DNA of 64,000 nt from Dyadobacter sp. SG02 (lineage in GTDB: Bacteria; Bacteroidota; Bacteroidia; Cytophagales; Spirosomataceae): positions 787,913-851,912 of the forward strand of contig NZ_FNYL01000001.1 in the NCBI RefSeq assembly GCF_900109045.1. The letters run 5' to 3'. The notes beneath the pieces were generated by a model. It was not told where the DNA came from, did not search any database, and saw nothing but the letters and a program-made list of their open reading frames with translations. How positions within the stretch are numbered: position 1 is the first letter of the stretch; the number at the start of each line of letters is the position of its first letter. Below, in pieces: positions 50,809 through 58,923 of this stretch. Position numbers and translations under genes: made by a program.

Positions 50809-52116
50809 CTACTCCCAGCTGATCCACGATTTAGCGTCCTTAGCGCTTACCATATCGTATGTCTCGTCCGATGTCTGGATCAGGTAAAAGCCGCTTGCAT
50901 CGAATAAAAGGTTTCCCGACTTTTCTACGGCACTGCCCGCAGGTATTTCCCCAAACGCCCCGAATTCGGTGAATATTACGCGGCCGTCGGCAGTAAACGT
51001 GGGCTTTGCCGGAGCGTGTCCGTAATCCAGATAAATGCCGTTCTCGTCATAAAAAATTGGTGCAAACGCGTCGTACCTGCTGTTGAACGCGGGAGCGTAC
51101 ATGTAGAATCCGTATGACCGTCCCTGGCCGTCTTTCAAGTCATTCACCTTGAAAGCGTCGTCGACACCGTTCACGTGAAATCCATTCGCCGAGCGCCAGT
51201 CGCCGCCGGATTCAACAGGCGCCTGCCACCATCTTCTCGCCGCTGCCAGGTCGACGGATATAGGTTTGATCGCGCTCACTACTATCCCGCTTGCGCCTCC
51301 TCCGCTGACACCGAGCTGTGTTGAATTGGCGTTCCAGGTGATGTTTCCAAAACCGGTGATCGTTTGAGAACCGTTTACTAATGGAGATACGAACGCCACG
51401 CCGCTTGGCGTCATGTAATAATTCGTAGTGAAAGTTTTCGGCACATTTCCGTTCAACCAGGTCATTTTGATCGTTCTCGTATCCTGGCCGACCGTAATTT
51501 CATAGGTATTTGCACCGAGCGTAACGCGTTTGAAATAAGGAATGTATTTAGCGATATTGTTAAAAAGGAGCGCTTTCGCCAGATCACCGTTCGTATATGC
51601 AGTTGCCTGCGCCTGTGTCGCTTTTGTGAGTACCAGGCGGCTCTGGTTTTTGCGCCCGACAAACGCCATCCGATCCGCACTCAGGGAATCACCATAAATA
51701 CTGAATTCAAAATCGGATTTGAGGCCTTCGCCCAGTACACCGCCGTTGACTTCTTCGTCGGGATCGGCCAGCACATGCAGGTAAGAATAAGTGTCAAATA
51801 TCAATGAAGGCGTTTGCATGGCCTTCAACCGGTAACTGCTCTCCTTCGACTTGGCAGCTGAGGCATCCGAGAAATCGGAGTACATCGTTACCCGGTTTTT
51901 GTCATCGAATTTGAAATAGAACCCGTAACTACCGCCACCGCCGGGATAAATAACCGCATTCCAGCCATAAGGTGCTTCGACAAGCTGCTTTTCGTATGAA
52001 GCCAGTGCAGCATTCAGACGCACGTCCGCCGACTCCTCAAAAACCGTGTCGTCTTTGTTTTCGCATGAAAAGAAAACAGTGGTCAGCAACAGCAGATATA
52101 AAAATGATCTCTTCAT
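50809..52116 (-). CDS. DUF4302 surface lipoprotein
   Basis: 435 aa. Lipoprotein signal MKRSFLYLLLLTTVFFSCENKDD with Cys18. The mature chain has YEKQLVEAPYGWNAVIYPGGGGSYGFYFKFDDKNRVTMYSDF, the DUF4302 N-terminal signature, and long beta-rich repeats. It is the last gene of the SusC-SusD operon, 6 nt after the metallohydrolase gene. DUF4302 proteins are common next to SusCD and are thought to be surface-exposed accessory lipoproteins; the bound ligand is unknown. The stop is 15 nt from the GT2 gene. Confidence 0.88.
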   Translation of the reverse strand: MKRSFLYLLLLTTVFFSCENKDDTVFEESADVRLNAALASYEKQLVEAPYGWNAVIYPGGGGSYGFYFKFDDKNRVTMYSDFSDASAAKSKESSYRLKAMQTPSLIFDTYSYLHVLADPDEEVNGGVLGEGLKSDFEFSIYGDSLSADRMAFVGRKNQSRLVLTKATQAQATAYTNGDLAKALLFNNIAKYIPYFKRVTLGANTYEITVGQDTRTIKMTWLNGNVPKTFTTNYYMTPSGVAFVSPLVNGSQTITGFGNITWNANSTQLGVSGGGASGIVVSAIKPISVDLAAARRWWQAPVESGGDWRSANGFHVNGVDDAFKVNDLKDGQGRSYGFYMYAPAFNSRYDAFAPIFYDENGIYLDYGHAPAKPTFTADGRVIFTEFGAFGEIPAGSAVEKSGNLLFDASGFYLIQTSDETYDMVSAKDAKSWISWE

Positions 52117-52122
52117 CTGGCA

Positions 52123-53058
52123 TTAAAAAAGTTTATTCATCGAAGTCCGCACCTTTTTCTGGAGACTGTAAAAATCAATTTTCCAGGTATTCTTATAATA
52201 GGCTACAATAATAGCCTCTTTTTGGCGCAATGCGGCCTGAGCCTGCGCCTTTGTTACGCCACTGGGGCTTGTTCCTTCCGGTATCGAGTTCACGATCTTG
52301 TCGAAGCCTGCCCTACCTTCCGTCAGCATCATCGCGATCATTTCCACAAAATCCTCGTCGAAGGCGGAAGAGCTGTAAGCCGTAATGAAACCGTCGCGGC
52401 GGGCATCGGCGTCACTCCAGTTGATCCAGTTACCTCCCTGGTAGTACGCTTTCGAAATGTTCTTGTAGTCTACCGGGTAAAGCACGGTCTGGTGGAGAAT
52501 ATGCCCGAATTCGTGATGGATCGTATGCAGGAACCAGTTCTTCACGAAAGACGAATCCCGTGCCGCGTCGTAACCATCCATTCCTTTAATCTTGAACAGG
52601 TTCACACCATACAAAATCACCTTCCGCCCGCCTTCCGCGGTTCCGAGCGTGACGGAACCCGATTCGACATTGTACTCATTGCTCCCCGAGAGAATGAAGA
52701 ATTTGGGTGAATATTTATTGTAAAACACCCTTCCCGCTTCTTCCACGTAAGGATTTGTCCATGCCTTTTTAATAGTGCTGAGCAGCGGGATCACCTGCGC
52801 TTCGTCTGGCGGCACCAGGTTTTTGGTCAGGTTCCCGAATTCAAACTGGTCCCATTTGTATTTCGCCGAAATATTGTAGGGTACAACGAGACTGTCCTGA
52901 ATCCATTTATCGACAGGCCCCTCTGCCCAAACGTCACCACCCAGACCCGGAATATCGTCTACCTCACCGATCCCGTCCTCCTTGCAAGAGGTTAAAGTCG
53001 CGCTGCACAGCAAACCTGTTACGACGTAGATTGTAAAATGTTTAAATATATTTTTCAT
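52123..53058 (-). CDS. Zinc metallohydrolase lipoprotein of a SusC-SusD locus (LP_HExxH_w_tonB type)
   Basis: 311 aa. Lipoprotein signal with Cys25 (ATLTSCKED). The zinc motif HEFGH is at 182-186 (HTIHHEFGHILHQ), with a following acidic segment FDEDFVEMIAMMLTEGRAGF that supplies the third ligand of a gluzincin-like site. The family is described as a lipoprotein with HExxH found beside TonB/SusC importers. It is probably an outer-surface protease or other hydrolase that trims a substrate for import. It starts 15 nt after susD and ends 6 nt before the DUF4302 gene. Confidence 0.9.
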   Translation of the reverse strand: MKNIFKHFTIYVVTGLLCSATLTSCKEDGIGEVDDIPGLGGDVWAEGPVDKWIQDSLVVPYNISAKYKWDQFEFGNLTKNLVPPDEAQVIPLLSTIKKAWTNPYVEEAGRVFYNKYSPKFFILSGSNEYNVESGSVTLGTAEGGRKVILYGVNLFKIKGMDGYDAARDSSFVKNWFLHTIHHEFGHILHQTVLYPVDYKNISKAYYQGGNWINWSDADARRDGFITAYSSSAFDEDFVEMIAMMLTEGRAGFDKIVNSIPEGTSPSGVTKAQAQAALRQKEAIIVAYYKNTWKIDFYSLQKKVRTSMNKLF

Positions 53059-53073
53059 AGTTGAATGGCTTTC

Positions 53074-54546
53074 TTATCTGGGATTTTGTGCAATACCTGA
53101 AAGCGCGGCTGTCTGCGGGATTTGCAATACCCTGCGGTTATCGCCGGCCGGAACGGAAATGACGGTACCCGATCGCGTAGTATGTGTCACCGGCACATTG
53201 TACCGTTGAAGGTCGAACCAACGCATTCCTTCCTGTACAAATTCAACGCGCTTAAAGGCCAATACCGTGTTCACAATGTTGTTTCTAAGGTTATTCGTCC
53301 CAAAATAGTTTTGCATACTCGCGGCCGTTACCTTATGCGTCGCTGCATCGTAGTTATCGACCCGTTTGCTTATGTAAGTATTTAGATCGGTAAGGCAAGC
53401 AGCCGTGTTATTGAGGTAAGCATTCGCCTCGATCCGGTTGAAAAGTACTTCCTCGACCGTAAAAGCCGGCAACATCACATAGGGAAGCCCGATTTCCGCA
53501 TTGACAGATTCACGAACGAAATATTCCGTCAATTTGGGAATAAAGTAATTGTTGTCGCCCCGATAGTAGAGTGGGTACGCCCATCCGGCATTGCCTGCAA
53601 TAATCCGTTCGCCATCTGAAATCTCCTGCCATTTGGGGTACGTCATGCCATACCTGTAATTGGCCACATACCGCCCGTAGTTCGACGATGTTTCGATAAG
53701 CAGCAAATTGGCACTCTGGTTTGCGCGCGAATAGAGCCTGAATAGCTCTTCCGGCGAAAGGCTTGAATAAACGGTGTTCCACGGTCGCAGGTTTTCCGCA
53801 AAATTATTGCTTGGAAATGCGGCATTCGTGAATTGCAGAACCTTTTGGTAGTCTTTTTTCACCAGGTAAAACCGACTTGCAAATGCATTGGCGGCTGCAA
53901 TATTGAAATGATATTTCGGCACGGTGTATGTACCGTCGCTGATCAGCGGAAGCCCTTCCAGCAAATCCTTCTCGATCATCTGGTAGACACCGGCTACGGT
54001 GCCACGCTCGTACTGCTTGATCACGACATCTTCCGGCACAGTTACATAAGGAATACCCGGGCCACTGTTGGCTTGCTGTGGATCAAAAAACTGGCAGAAG
54101 TAGTTCACCAGCATGAAATGCGCATACGCTCGGGCCAGCAGCGCTTCGCCTTTTTGCGCATTGTATTTCTCGGGATCGGCAACTTTACCGATGATGTCCA
54201 ACGCTTCATTCGCTACCGAAATAGCCCGATAGCATTCCGCCCAGTAGGAGTCGGGCGAGTCCTGCTCATCCACTGTTGCTTCCACCGCCTCGAAAAGGAA
54301 CGAACCGCGGTTGGTTTTATCGTCCTGCCCCGTCCCCTTATCGGCCACATTATCACTCATCGCTTCTGAAAACACGATGTAACCAGCCTGTGGATAAGCA
54401 GTTGTAAGCAGCTGCGATACCTGCTTGGGTGTGTTGATAATCGCCCGGGTGCTGTCCGGCTCCTTGGACAGGAAGTCCTCGCAGCCCGCCAATGCCAGCA
54501 GAGGCAGGATTAGCATTATTTTTTTAAAATTCCTGATGGTATTCAT
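53074..54546 (-). CDS. SusD/RagB-family surface lipoprotein
   Basis: 490 aa from the ATG at 54546; upstream residues of the longer frame are not signal-like. Lipoprotein signal with Cys22 (LLALAGCEDFLSKEP). Mature start DFLSKEPDSTRAIINTPKQVSQLLTTAYP is the SusD family start, followed by TPR-like helices (AEALLARAYAHFMLVNYFCQFFDP) and C-terminal LAFKRVEFVQEGMRWFDLQRYNVPVTH. It caps the SusC channel and binds substrate at the surface. It lies 36 nt downstream of the susC gene. Confidence 0.93.
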   Translation of the reverse strand: MNTIRNFKKIMLILPLLALAGCEDFLSKEPDSTRAIINTPKQVSQLLTTAYPQAGYIVFSEAMSDNVADKGTGQDDKTNRGSFLFEAVEATVDEQDSPDSYWAECYRAISVANEALDIIGKVADPEKYNAQKGEALLARAYAHFMLVNYFCQFFDPQQANSGPGIPYVTVPEDVVIKQYERGTVAGVYQMIEKDLLEGLPLISDGTYTVPKYHFNIAAANAFASRFYLVKKDYQKVLQFTNAAFPSNNFAENLRPWNTVYSSLSPEELFRLYSRANQSANLLLIETSSNYGRYVANYRYGMTYPKWQEISDGERIIAGNAGWAYPLYYRGDNNYFIPKLTEYFVRESVNAEIGLPYVMLPAFTVEEVLFNRIEANAYLNNTAACLTDLNTYISKRVDNYDAATHKVTAASMQNYFGTNNLRNNIVNTVLAFKRVEFVQEGMRWFDLQRYNVPVTHTTRSGTVISVPAGDNRRVLQIPQTAALSGIAQNPR

Positions 54547-54582
54547 ATCTGAAAAATATATCATTCTCAAACCATTACCTGA

Positions 54583-57500
54583 TTACAATGTGAGCTTTAA
54601 CGCGACCGTGAACTGCTTCTGGATCGGCTGCGCTACACCACCCGAATTGAAAAACTCAGGATCCTGCCCTTTCAATTTTTTATCCGAATAAATCAGCCAT
54701 GGGTTAATGGATGAAACCTGGACACTCGCAGCTTTAAAACCGTAACGCGAAATCACCTGCAAAGGCAATTTATAGGCTAACGACACCGACTTTAACCGCA
54801 CAAAATCACCCTTGGCGACGCGCTCTGTCGAATAATTATAAATGTTGTAGGGATAAGTGCCCTGGAGATATAGCAACTCCAACTGATCCGAAACCGAGGG
54901 TTTGGCAGGAACCTTCTCTTCTCCCGACATCACCCAACGATCGAGAAACTCCTTGGGCATAGCATCCAGGTCACTGAATGCACTTTTATACAGCGGATTG
55001 AGACGGATTTTGTTTCCCGCCTGATAAGTAAAGAAGACGTTCAGCGAAAGGCCCTTATAGCTCAGCGTATTGTTGAAACCACCTGTGAACGGCGGATCGA
55101 CCGGCCCTTCATATTTGAGATACTGAATATTCTGATCCTGCAAATACACATCCGAACTCACTTCTCCATTCTCGTTTACGAATATCGGAACACCCGTCTT
55201 GGGATTCAATGCATTATAGTCGATCGAATAAAGGCTGCGCACGGGCTTGCCCTGAATATTGGCACCTTCCGCTTTCACGAGATCGAAAATGCCCGGGCTG
55301 TTATCCACGTTCGTAATGAGCGTGTGTGAATACCCGAGGGTAATGCGCGAACGGAAATCCCAGTCACGATTTTTGAACAACACACCGTCGACGGAAAAGT
55401 CGGCGCCGTAAGACTCCATGTCCGCATAGTTCGCGATTTTATAAATCTGTCCCCCGATGCCTGACGTCTTGATCTGATCGATCAGATCGAAGCTGTTACG
55501 GAAGTAGCCGTCGAGCGTAAAATTGATACGGTTGGCAAACAAACCTACATCCAGACCGACGTTTCCACTGTAAAGTTTCTCCCAGGTTAACTCCGTGTTT
55601 TGCAATGAGGCAAGTTCAATGGCGGACTCCTTTTCGTCGGCGTAAGGACGGCGGGTGATAATGCTTTGCAGTAACACCGCCGCATTGGTAGCCGGACCTG
55701 TATCGGCAGAAAGCCCATAGCTCAACCGCAAGCGACCCATGCTCAACCATTTCAAGTTTTTGAAGAAATTCTCACGATCGAAGTTCCACGAGCCGGCGAT
55801 CGTATAAGTAGGCAGCCAGCGCGCGATAGCTGATTTTCCAAAACGGTTGGAGCCGTCGTAACGGACGTAACCTGTCACGTTATATTTTCCATCCAAAGTG
55901 TAACCAAGACTTCCGTAGAATGCAGCAAAGCGTTCATAATCCATCTGCATTCCGTAATACTGAAAATTGGTTTCAATAGTCTGCTTCAAAATACGGTAAT
56001 CTACGAAAGGTGTCCCACCCTGGTCGTACTGAAAACCATAGCCCGTATTGTTTGAATTCTGACGGTTGGTGAATTTCACTTCCTGGCCCACCAGCGCATT
56101 CACTTCATGGCGTTCCCCAAATTTCTGGTTGTAACGAATGTTGTTCCGGACATTGTAGAAAAGCATCTGATCCTCATTGCGATTATAAAAACCACCGCTT
56201 GGCAAGACTACCACAGGATTCGAATTCGGGTCGTCGGGATCAACGTAAAGGTATTTGTTAGCAGCCGCGATCGTGGCGTTGTCTGCTGCCCGGTAAGCAT
56301 TCGCCATATTGCTGTGCTCCGTGATAATGTGCTCCCGGCCGGTCTGAATGTACCTCAATGCGCCCAGGAAGTCATAACTGATATTATCCGTGATTTTATA
56401 AGACAGATTCCCTTGCAACTTGATATCCGCTAATGTCAGATTAAGCCTGTTGTTAGCCAGCTCGGAGATAATATTGAAAGGCGCAAAATTCCTGCGGAAG
56501 AATTCGAGATTGCCGTTCTGATCGTAAGCGGTGAGCGTCCGGCTGGTGTTCAATGCATAACTGAACGGATTGATATCGAAATCGCGGTCAAACTTGCCCT
56601 CTACCGGGTTGCTTCTTCTGCTCAGAGAGCCCGGTGCTTGCTGCCTCCTTACCGATGCCAATGTGGTCAGGCCAATGCTCAGGCGGTCGGAAAGCTGATA
56701 AGTATTGTTGAAGTTAAGGGTATACCTTTTTACTTTATCGGCGATCGTCCAGCCGTTATCGTCCAGGTAACTCACCGACGCGTACGAGCTCGATTTCTCA
56801 GTTCCAAAAGAAACGCTGAGAGAATGTTCGTGGATGAAGTTCTGTTTGAAAAGTACGTCAAACCAATCGGTATTTGCTTTCGCGTAACCCAGCAAAAACT
56901 GCCGCCTCTTCTCCGGGTTATTCATTAAGTCGAAATTCCCCTGATCGTCACCGTTCTGGATCAGGTTGTACATTTTACCATAAACTCCGTAATCCGGCTT
57001 GGAAAGTATTCCTGAATTCAGATATCCGGTCCGCTCCAGATTCCCCAGCACCGACATTTGCTGCGCCGAGTTCATGATATTGAAATTGCGGTAGGAAGGC
57101 ACCAATTGCGTGCTGAAATTACCGGAATAGGTAATTACGGGCTTACCGCTTTTCCCTTTTTTAGTAGTAATCACAATCACCCCGTTCATCGCACGCGCTC
57201 CGTACAATGCGGCAGCGGCGGCATCTTTCAATATATCGAAAGTCTCGATATCGTTCGGGTTGAGCCCCGCAACCGCCGACCCGAGCAAGGTGGTAGGGTC
57301 GCCGCTGGAAAGCTGGTCGTTGGAAATGTTCACAATGTCTTCCTGCACGACGCCGTCGATCACCCAAAGCGGCTTATTGGCACCATTCAACGAAGTTGCA
57401 CCGCGGATACGGATCTTGGGCGCGGCCCCGAATGTCCCGGACACGTTCTGGATCGAAACTCCCGCCGCACGACCTTCGAGCATCCGGCTGACGTCGGGCA

Positions 57501-57942
57501 AGCCGTCGATTTTTACGTCATCGGTTTTGAGCGTTACCGCCGAGCCTGTGAATTTATCTTTATTAATCTGCTGAAAACCCGTCACAACCACGTCTTGCAA
57601 GCCCACGGCGTCTTCCACAAGCTCTATGCTCAGGCTACGTGCGGCTTTTACCTCCTTGGGTAAAAAGCCGATCATGGTAATCACAAGGATCGCATTGTCG
57701 CTGACGTCCTGTAATACAAACTCGCCTTTTTCATTGGTAACGGTTCCTTTCTGCAAGCCTTTCACGCGTACAGTCGACCCGATGAGCGGCTCGCCGGTGT
57801 TGCTTTTCACGACGCCTTTGACGTCGATATCGGCCGCAAATGCGAGAGAAGAAAACGGAGAAGTGAAAACGGACAGAAAGAAGACACCCAGGAACAACGC
57901 AATAAGCCGACTCAGGCCACTGATCCGATAGAAAAGATTCAT
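54583..57942 (-). CDS. SusC/RagA-family TonB-linked outer-membrane transporter
   Basis: 1119 aa. A signal peptide (about 1-36, ending LAFAAD) is followed by a carboxypeptidase-like domain (VKGVVKSNTGEPLIGSTVRVKGLQKGTVTNEKGEF), the VVVTGFQQINKDKFTGSAV hinge (TonB-box region), a plug (GLPDVSRMLEGRAAGVSIQNVSGTFGAAPKIRIRGATSLNGANKPLWVIDGVV, FDILKDAAAAALYGARAMNGVIVITTKKG) and a 22-strand barrel ending FTVALKLTL. Forms a pedal-bin channel with the adjacent SusD. First gene of a four-gene operon. The imported ligand is unknown; the following protease-like gene points to a peptide. Confidence 0.95.
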   Translation of the reverse strand: MNLFYRISGLSRLIALFLGVFFLSVFTSPFSSLAFAADIDVKGVVKSNTGEPLIGSTVRVKGLQKGTVTNEKGEFVLQDVSDNAILVITMIGFLPKEVKAARSLSIELVEDAVGLQDVVVTGFQQINKDKFTGSAVTLKTDDVKIDGLPDVSRMLEGRAAGVSIQNVSGTFGAAPKIRIRGATSLNGANKPLWVIDGVVQEDIVNISNDQLSSGDPTTLLGSAVAGLNPNDIETFDILKDAAAAALYGARAMNGVIVITTKKGKSGKPVITYSGNFSTQLVPSYRNFNIMNSAQQMSVLGNLERTGYLNSGILSKPDYGVYGKMYNLIQNGDDQGNFDLMNNPEKRRQFLLGYAKANTDWFDVLFKQNFIHEHSLSVSFGTEKSSSYASVSYLDDNGWTIADKVKRYTLNFNNTYQLSDRLSIGLTTLASVRRQQAPGSLSRRSNPVEGKFDRDFDINPFSYALNTSRTLTAYDQNGNLEFFRRNFAPFNIISELANNRLNLTLADIKLQGNLSYKITDNISYDFLGALRYIQTGREHIITEHSNMANAYRAADNATIAAANKYLYVDPDDPNSNPVVVLPSGGFYNRNEDQMLFYNVRNNIRYNQKFGERHEVNALVGQEVKFTNRQNSNNTGYGFQYDQGGTPFVDYRILKQTIETNFQYYGMQMDYERFAAFYGSLGYTLDGKYNVTGYVRYDGSNRFGKSAIARWLPTYTIAGSWNFDRENFFKNLKWLSMGRLRLSYGLSADTGPATNAAVLLQSIITRRPYADEKESAIELASLQNTELTWEKLYSGNVGLDVGLFANRINFTLDGYFRNSFDLIDQIKTSGIGGQIYKIANYADMESYGADFSVDGVLFKNRDWDFRSRITLGYSHTLITNVDNSPGIFDLVKAEGANIQGKPVRSLYSIDYNALNPKTGVPIFVNENGEVSSDVYLQDQNIQYLKYEGPVDPPFTGGFNNTLSYKGLSLNVFFTYQAGNKIRLNPLYKSAFSDLDAMPKEFLDRWVMSGEEKVPAKPSVSDQLELLYLQGTYPYNIYNYSTERVAKGDFVRLKSVSLAYKLPLQVISRYGFKAASVQVSSINPWLIYSDKKLKGQDPEFFNSGGVAQPIQKQFTVALKLTL

Positions 57943-58014
57943 ATAAATAAGTATAAGTCTAACCCCAAATAACTGTCCGTCCGCCCGAGGCGGGTTTAAA
58001 AATTAATAGATTCA

Positions 58015-58028
58015 ATAATACGTATTAT
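58015..58028. promoter_or_regulatory. AT-rich palindrome in the upstream region of the susC gene
   Basis: ATAATACGTATTAT is a perfect 14-bp palindrome 73 nt upstream of the SusC start codon (minus strand), in a 285-nt gap between the siroheme synthase stop and susC start. A CCGCC-CGA-GGCGG hairpin lies at 57981-57993, closer to susC. Either could be regulatory; no full promoter match was found. Confidence 0.35.
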
Positions 58029-58227
58029 CGCACGAAAAGCGAAAACATTCCACAATAGGCGGTGACAAAAATTAACGCCAACTAGTTGCACGAAAACAAA
58101 AGAATATACTTAATACGCAGAAAACCCCGATACCGTTGAATGGTGCAGTATGATTTTTAGCAAATTATCTTTCTAAAAACACTGCAAAATCATATTTTAT
58201 TGTCCGGAGAACGCGATTTAAGCGGTT

Positions 58228-58815
58228 TCAGGAAACATCTTTTTTCTTTTCCGTCAAAACGGAAGTAATGCGGTTCAACTCATCGACCTTCGAAGCAAAA
58301 TCGCCTTTCAGCATATCTCGGACCGCTTTGAGCTGTTCCATGGCGGTTTCGAGATTGTCGGGGAGTGCTTCGCTGAGGACTTCTTTGAGCCGCTTGGCTA
58401 ATGTGGGGGACATTCCGTTCGTTGAAATGGCGACTTTGAGATTCCCTTTTCTGACAACGGAAGAGAGGTAGAAGTCGCAGATATCCGGCGTATCGGCCAC
58501 GTTCGCGAGTACATGCCGGGCGCGGGCGGTTTCCCAGATCCGTTTGTTCTCCGGTTTATCGTTCGTAGCGACGATCACCAGGTCTTTTTCCAGCAGGTCG
58601 TAGTCCTCAAACCTCCGCACAATTAGATTTATTCGGGAATTGGCTGCGGCAATGTCCCTGATTTCTCCGCGGATTTCAGGCGCGACGAGCGTAACGCGTG
58701 CGAGCGGGGAATTGTCGAGAACGGCTGTAATTTTTTCCAAACCTACGTAGCCGCCGCCCACAATGAGCGTGTGCAGGTTTTCGAGTTTCAGGAATATCGG
58801 GAAGAGATTGTTCAT
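58228..58815 (-). CDS. Bifunctional precorrin-2 dehydrogenase/sirohydrochlorin ferrochelatase (Met8p/CysG-N type)
   Basis: 195 aa. Rossmann loop TLIVGGGYVGLEKI, VRRFEDYDLLEKDLVIVATND and NVADTPDICDFYLSSVVRKGNLKVAISTNGMSPTLAKRLKEVL, the conserved substrate and catalytic Asp region of the Met8p fold. Converts precorrin-2 to sirohydrochlorin and inserts iron to make siroheme. The uroporphyrinogen methyltransferase domain of CysG is absent, so a separate CobA-type enzyme must exist elsewhere. Its stop faces the upstream side of susC, on the same strand. Confidence 0.9.
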   Translation of the reverse strand: MNNLFPIFLKLENLHTLIVGGGYVGLEKITAVLDNSPLARVTLVAPEIRGEIRDIAAANSRINLIVRRFEDYDLLEKDLVIVATNDKPENKRIWETARARHVLANVADTPDICDFYLSSVVRKGNLKVAISTNGMSPTLAKRLKEVLSEALPDNLETAMEQLKAVRDMLKGDFASKVDELNRITSVLTEKKKDVS

Positions 58816-58911
58816 TGATCAAATTTACTGAAATAACCGGTTCTAAACGACACCGCGAATGCCTTTATCACTATTCCAACATCACACTTTTTCTATCTGC
58901 TTCTTTCCCCG

Positions 58912-58919
58912 TACCTTTG
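58912..58919 (+). promoter_or_regulatory. -7 promoter box of the ABC-F gene
   Basis: TACCTTTG is a full match ending 4 nt before the ATG at 58924. If used, the transcript would start at or beside the start codon (leaderless or nearly so). Confidence 0.4.
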
Positions 58920-58923
58920 CACC

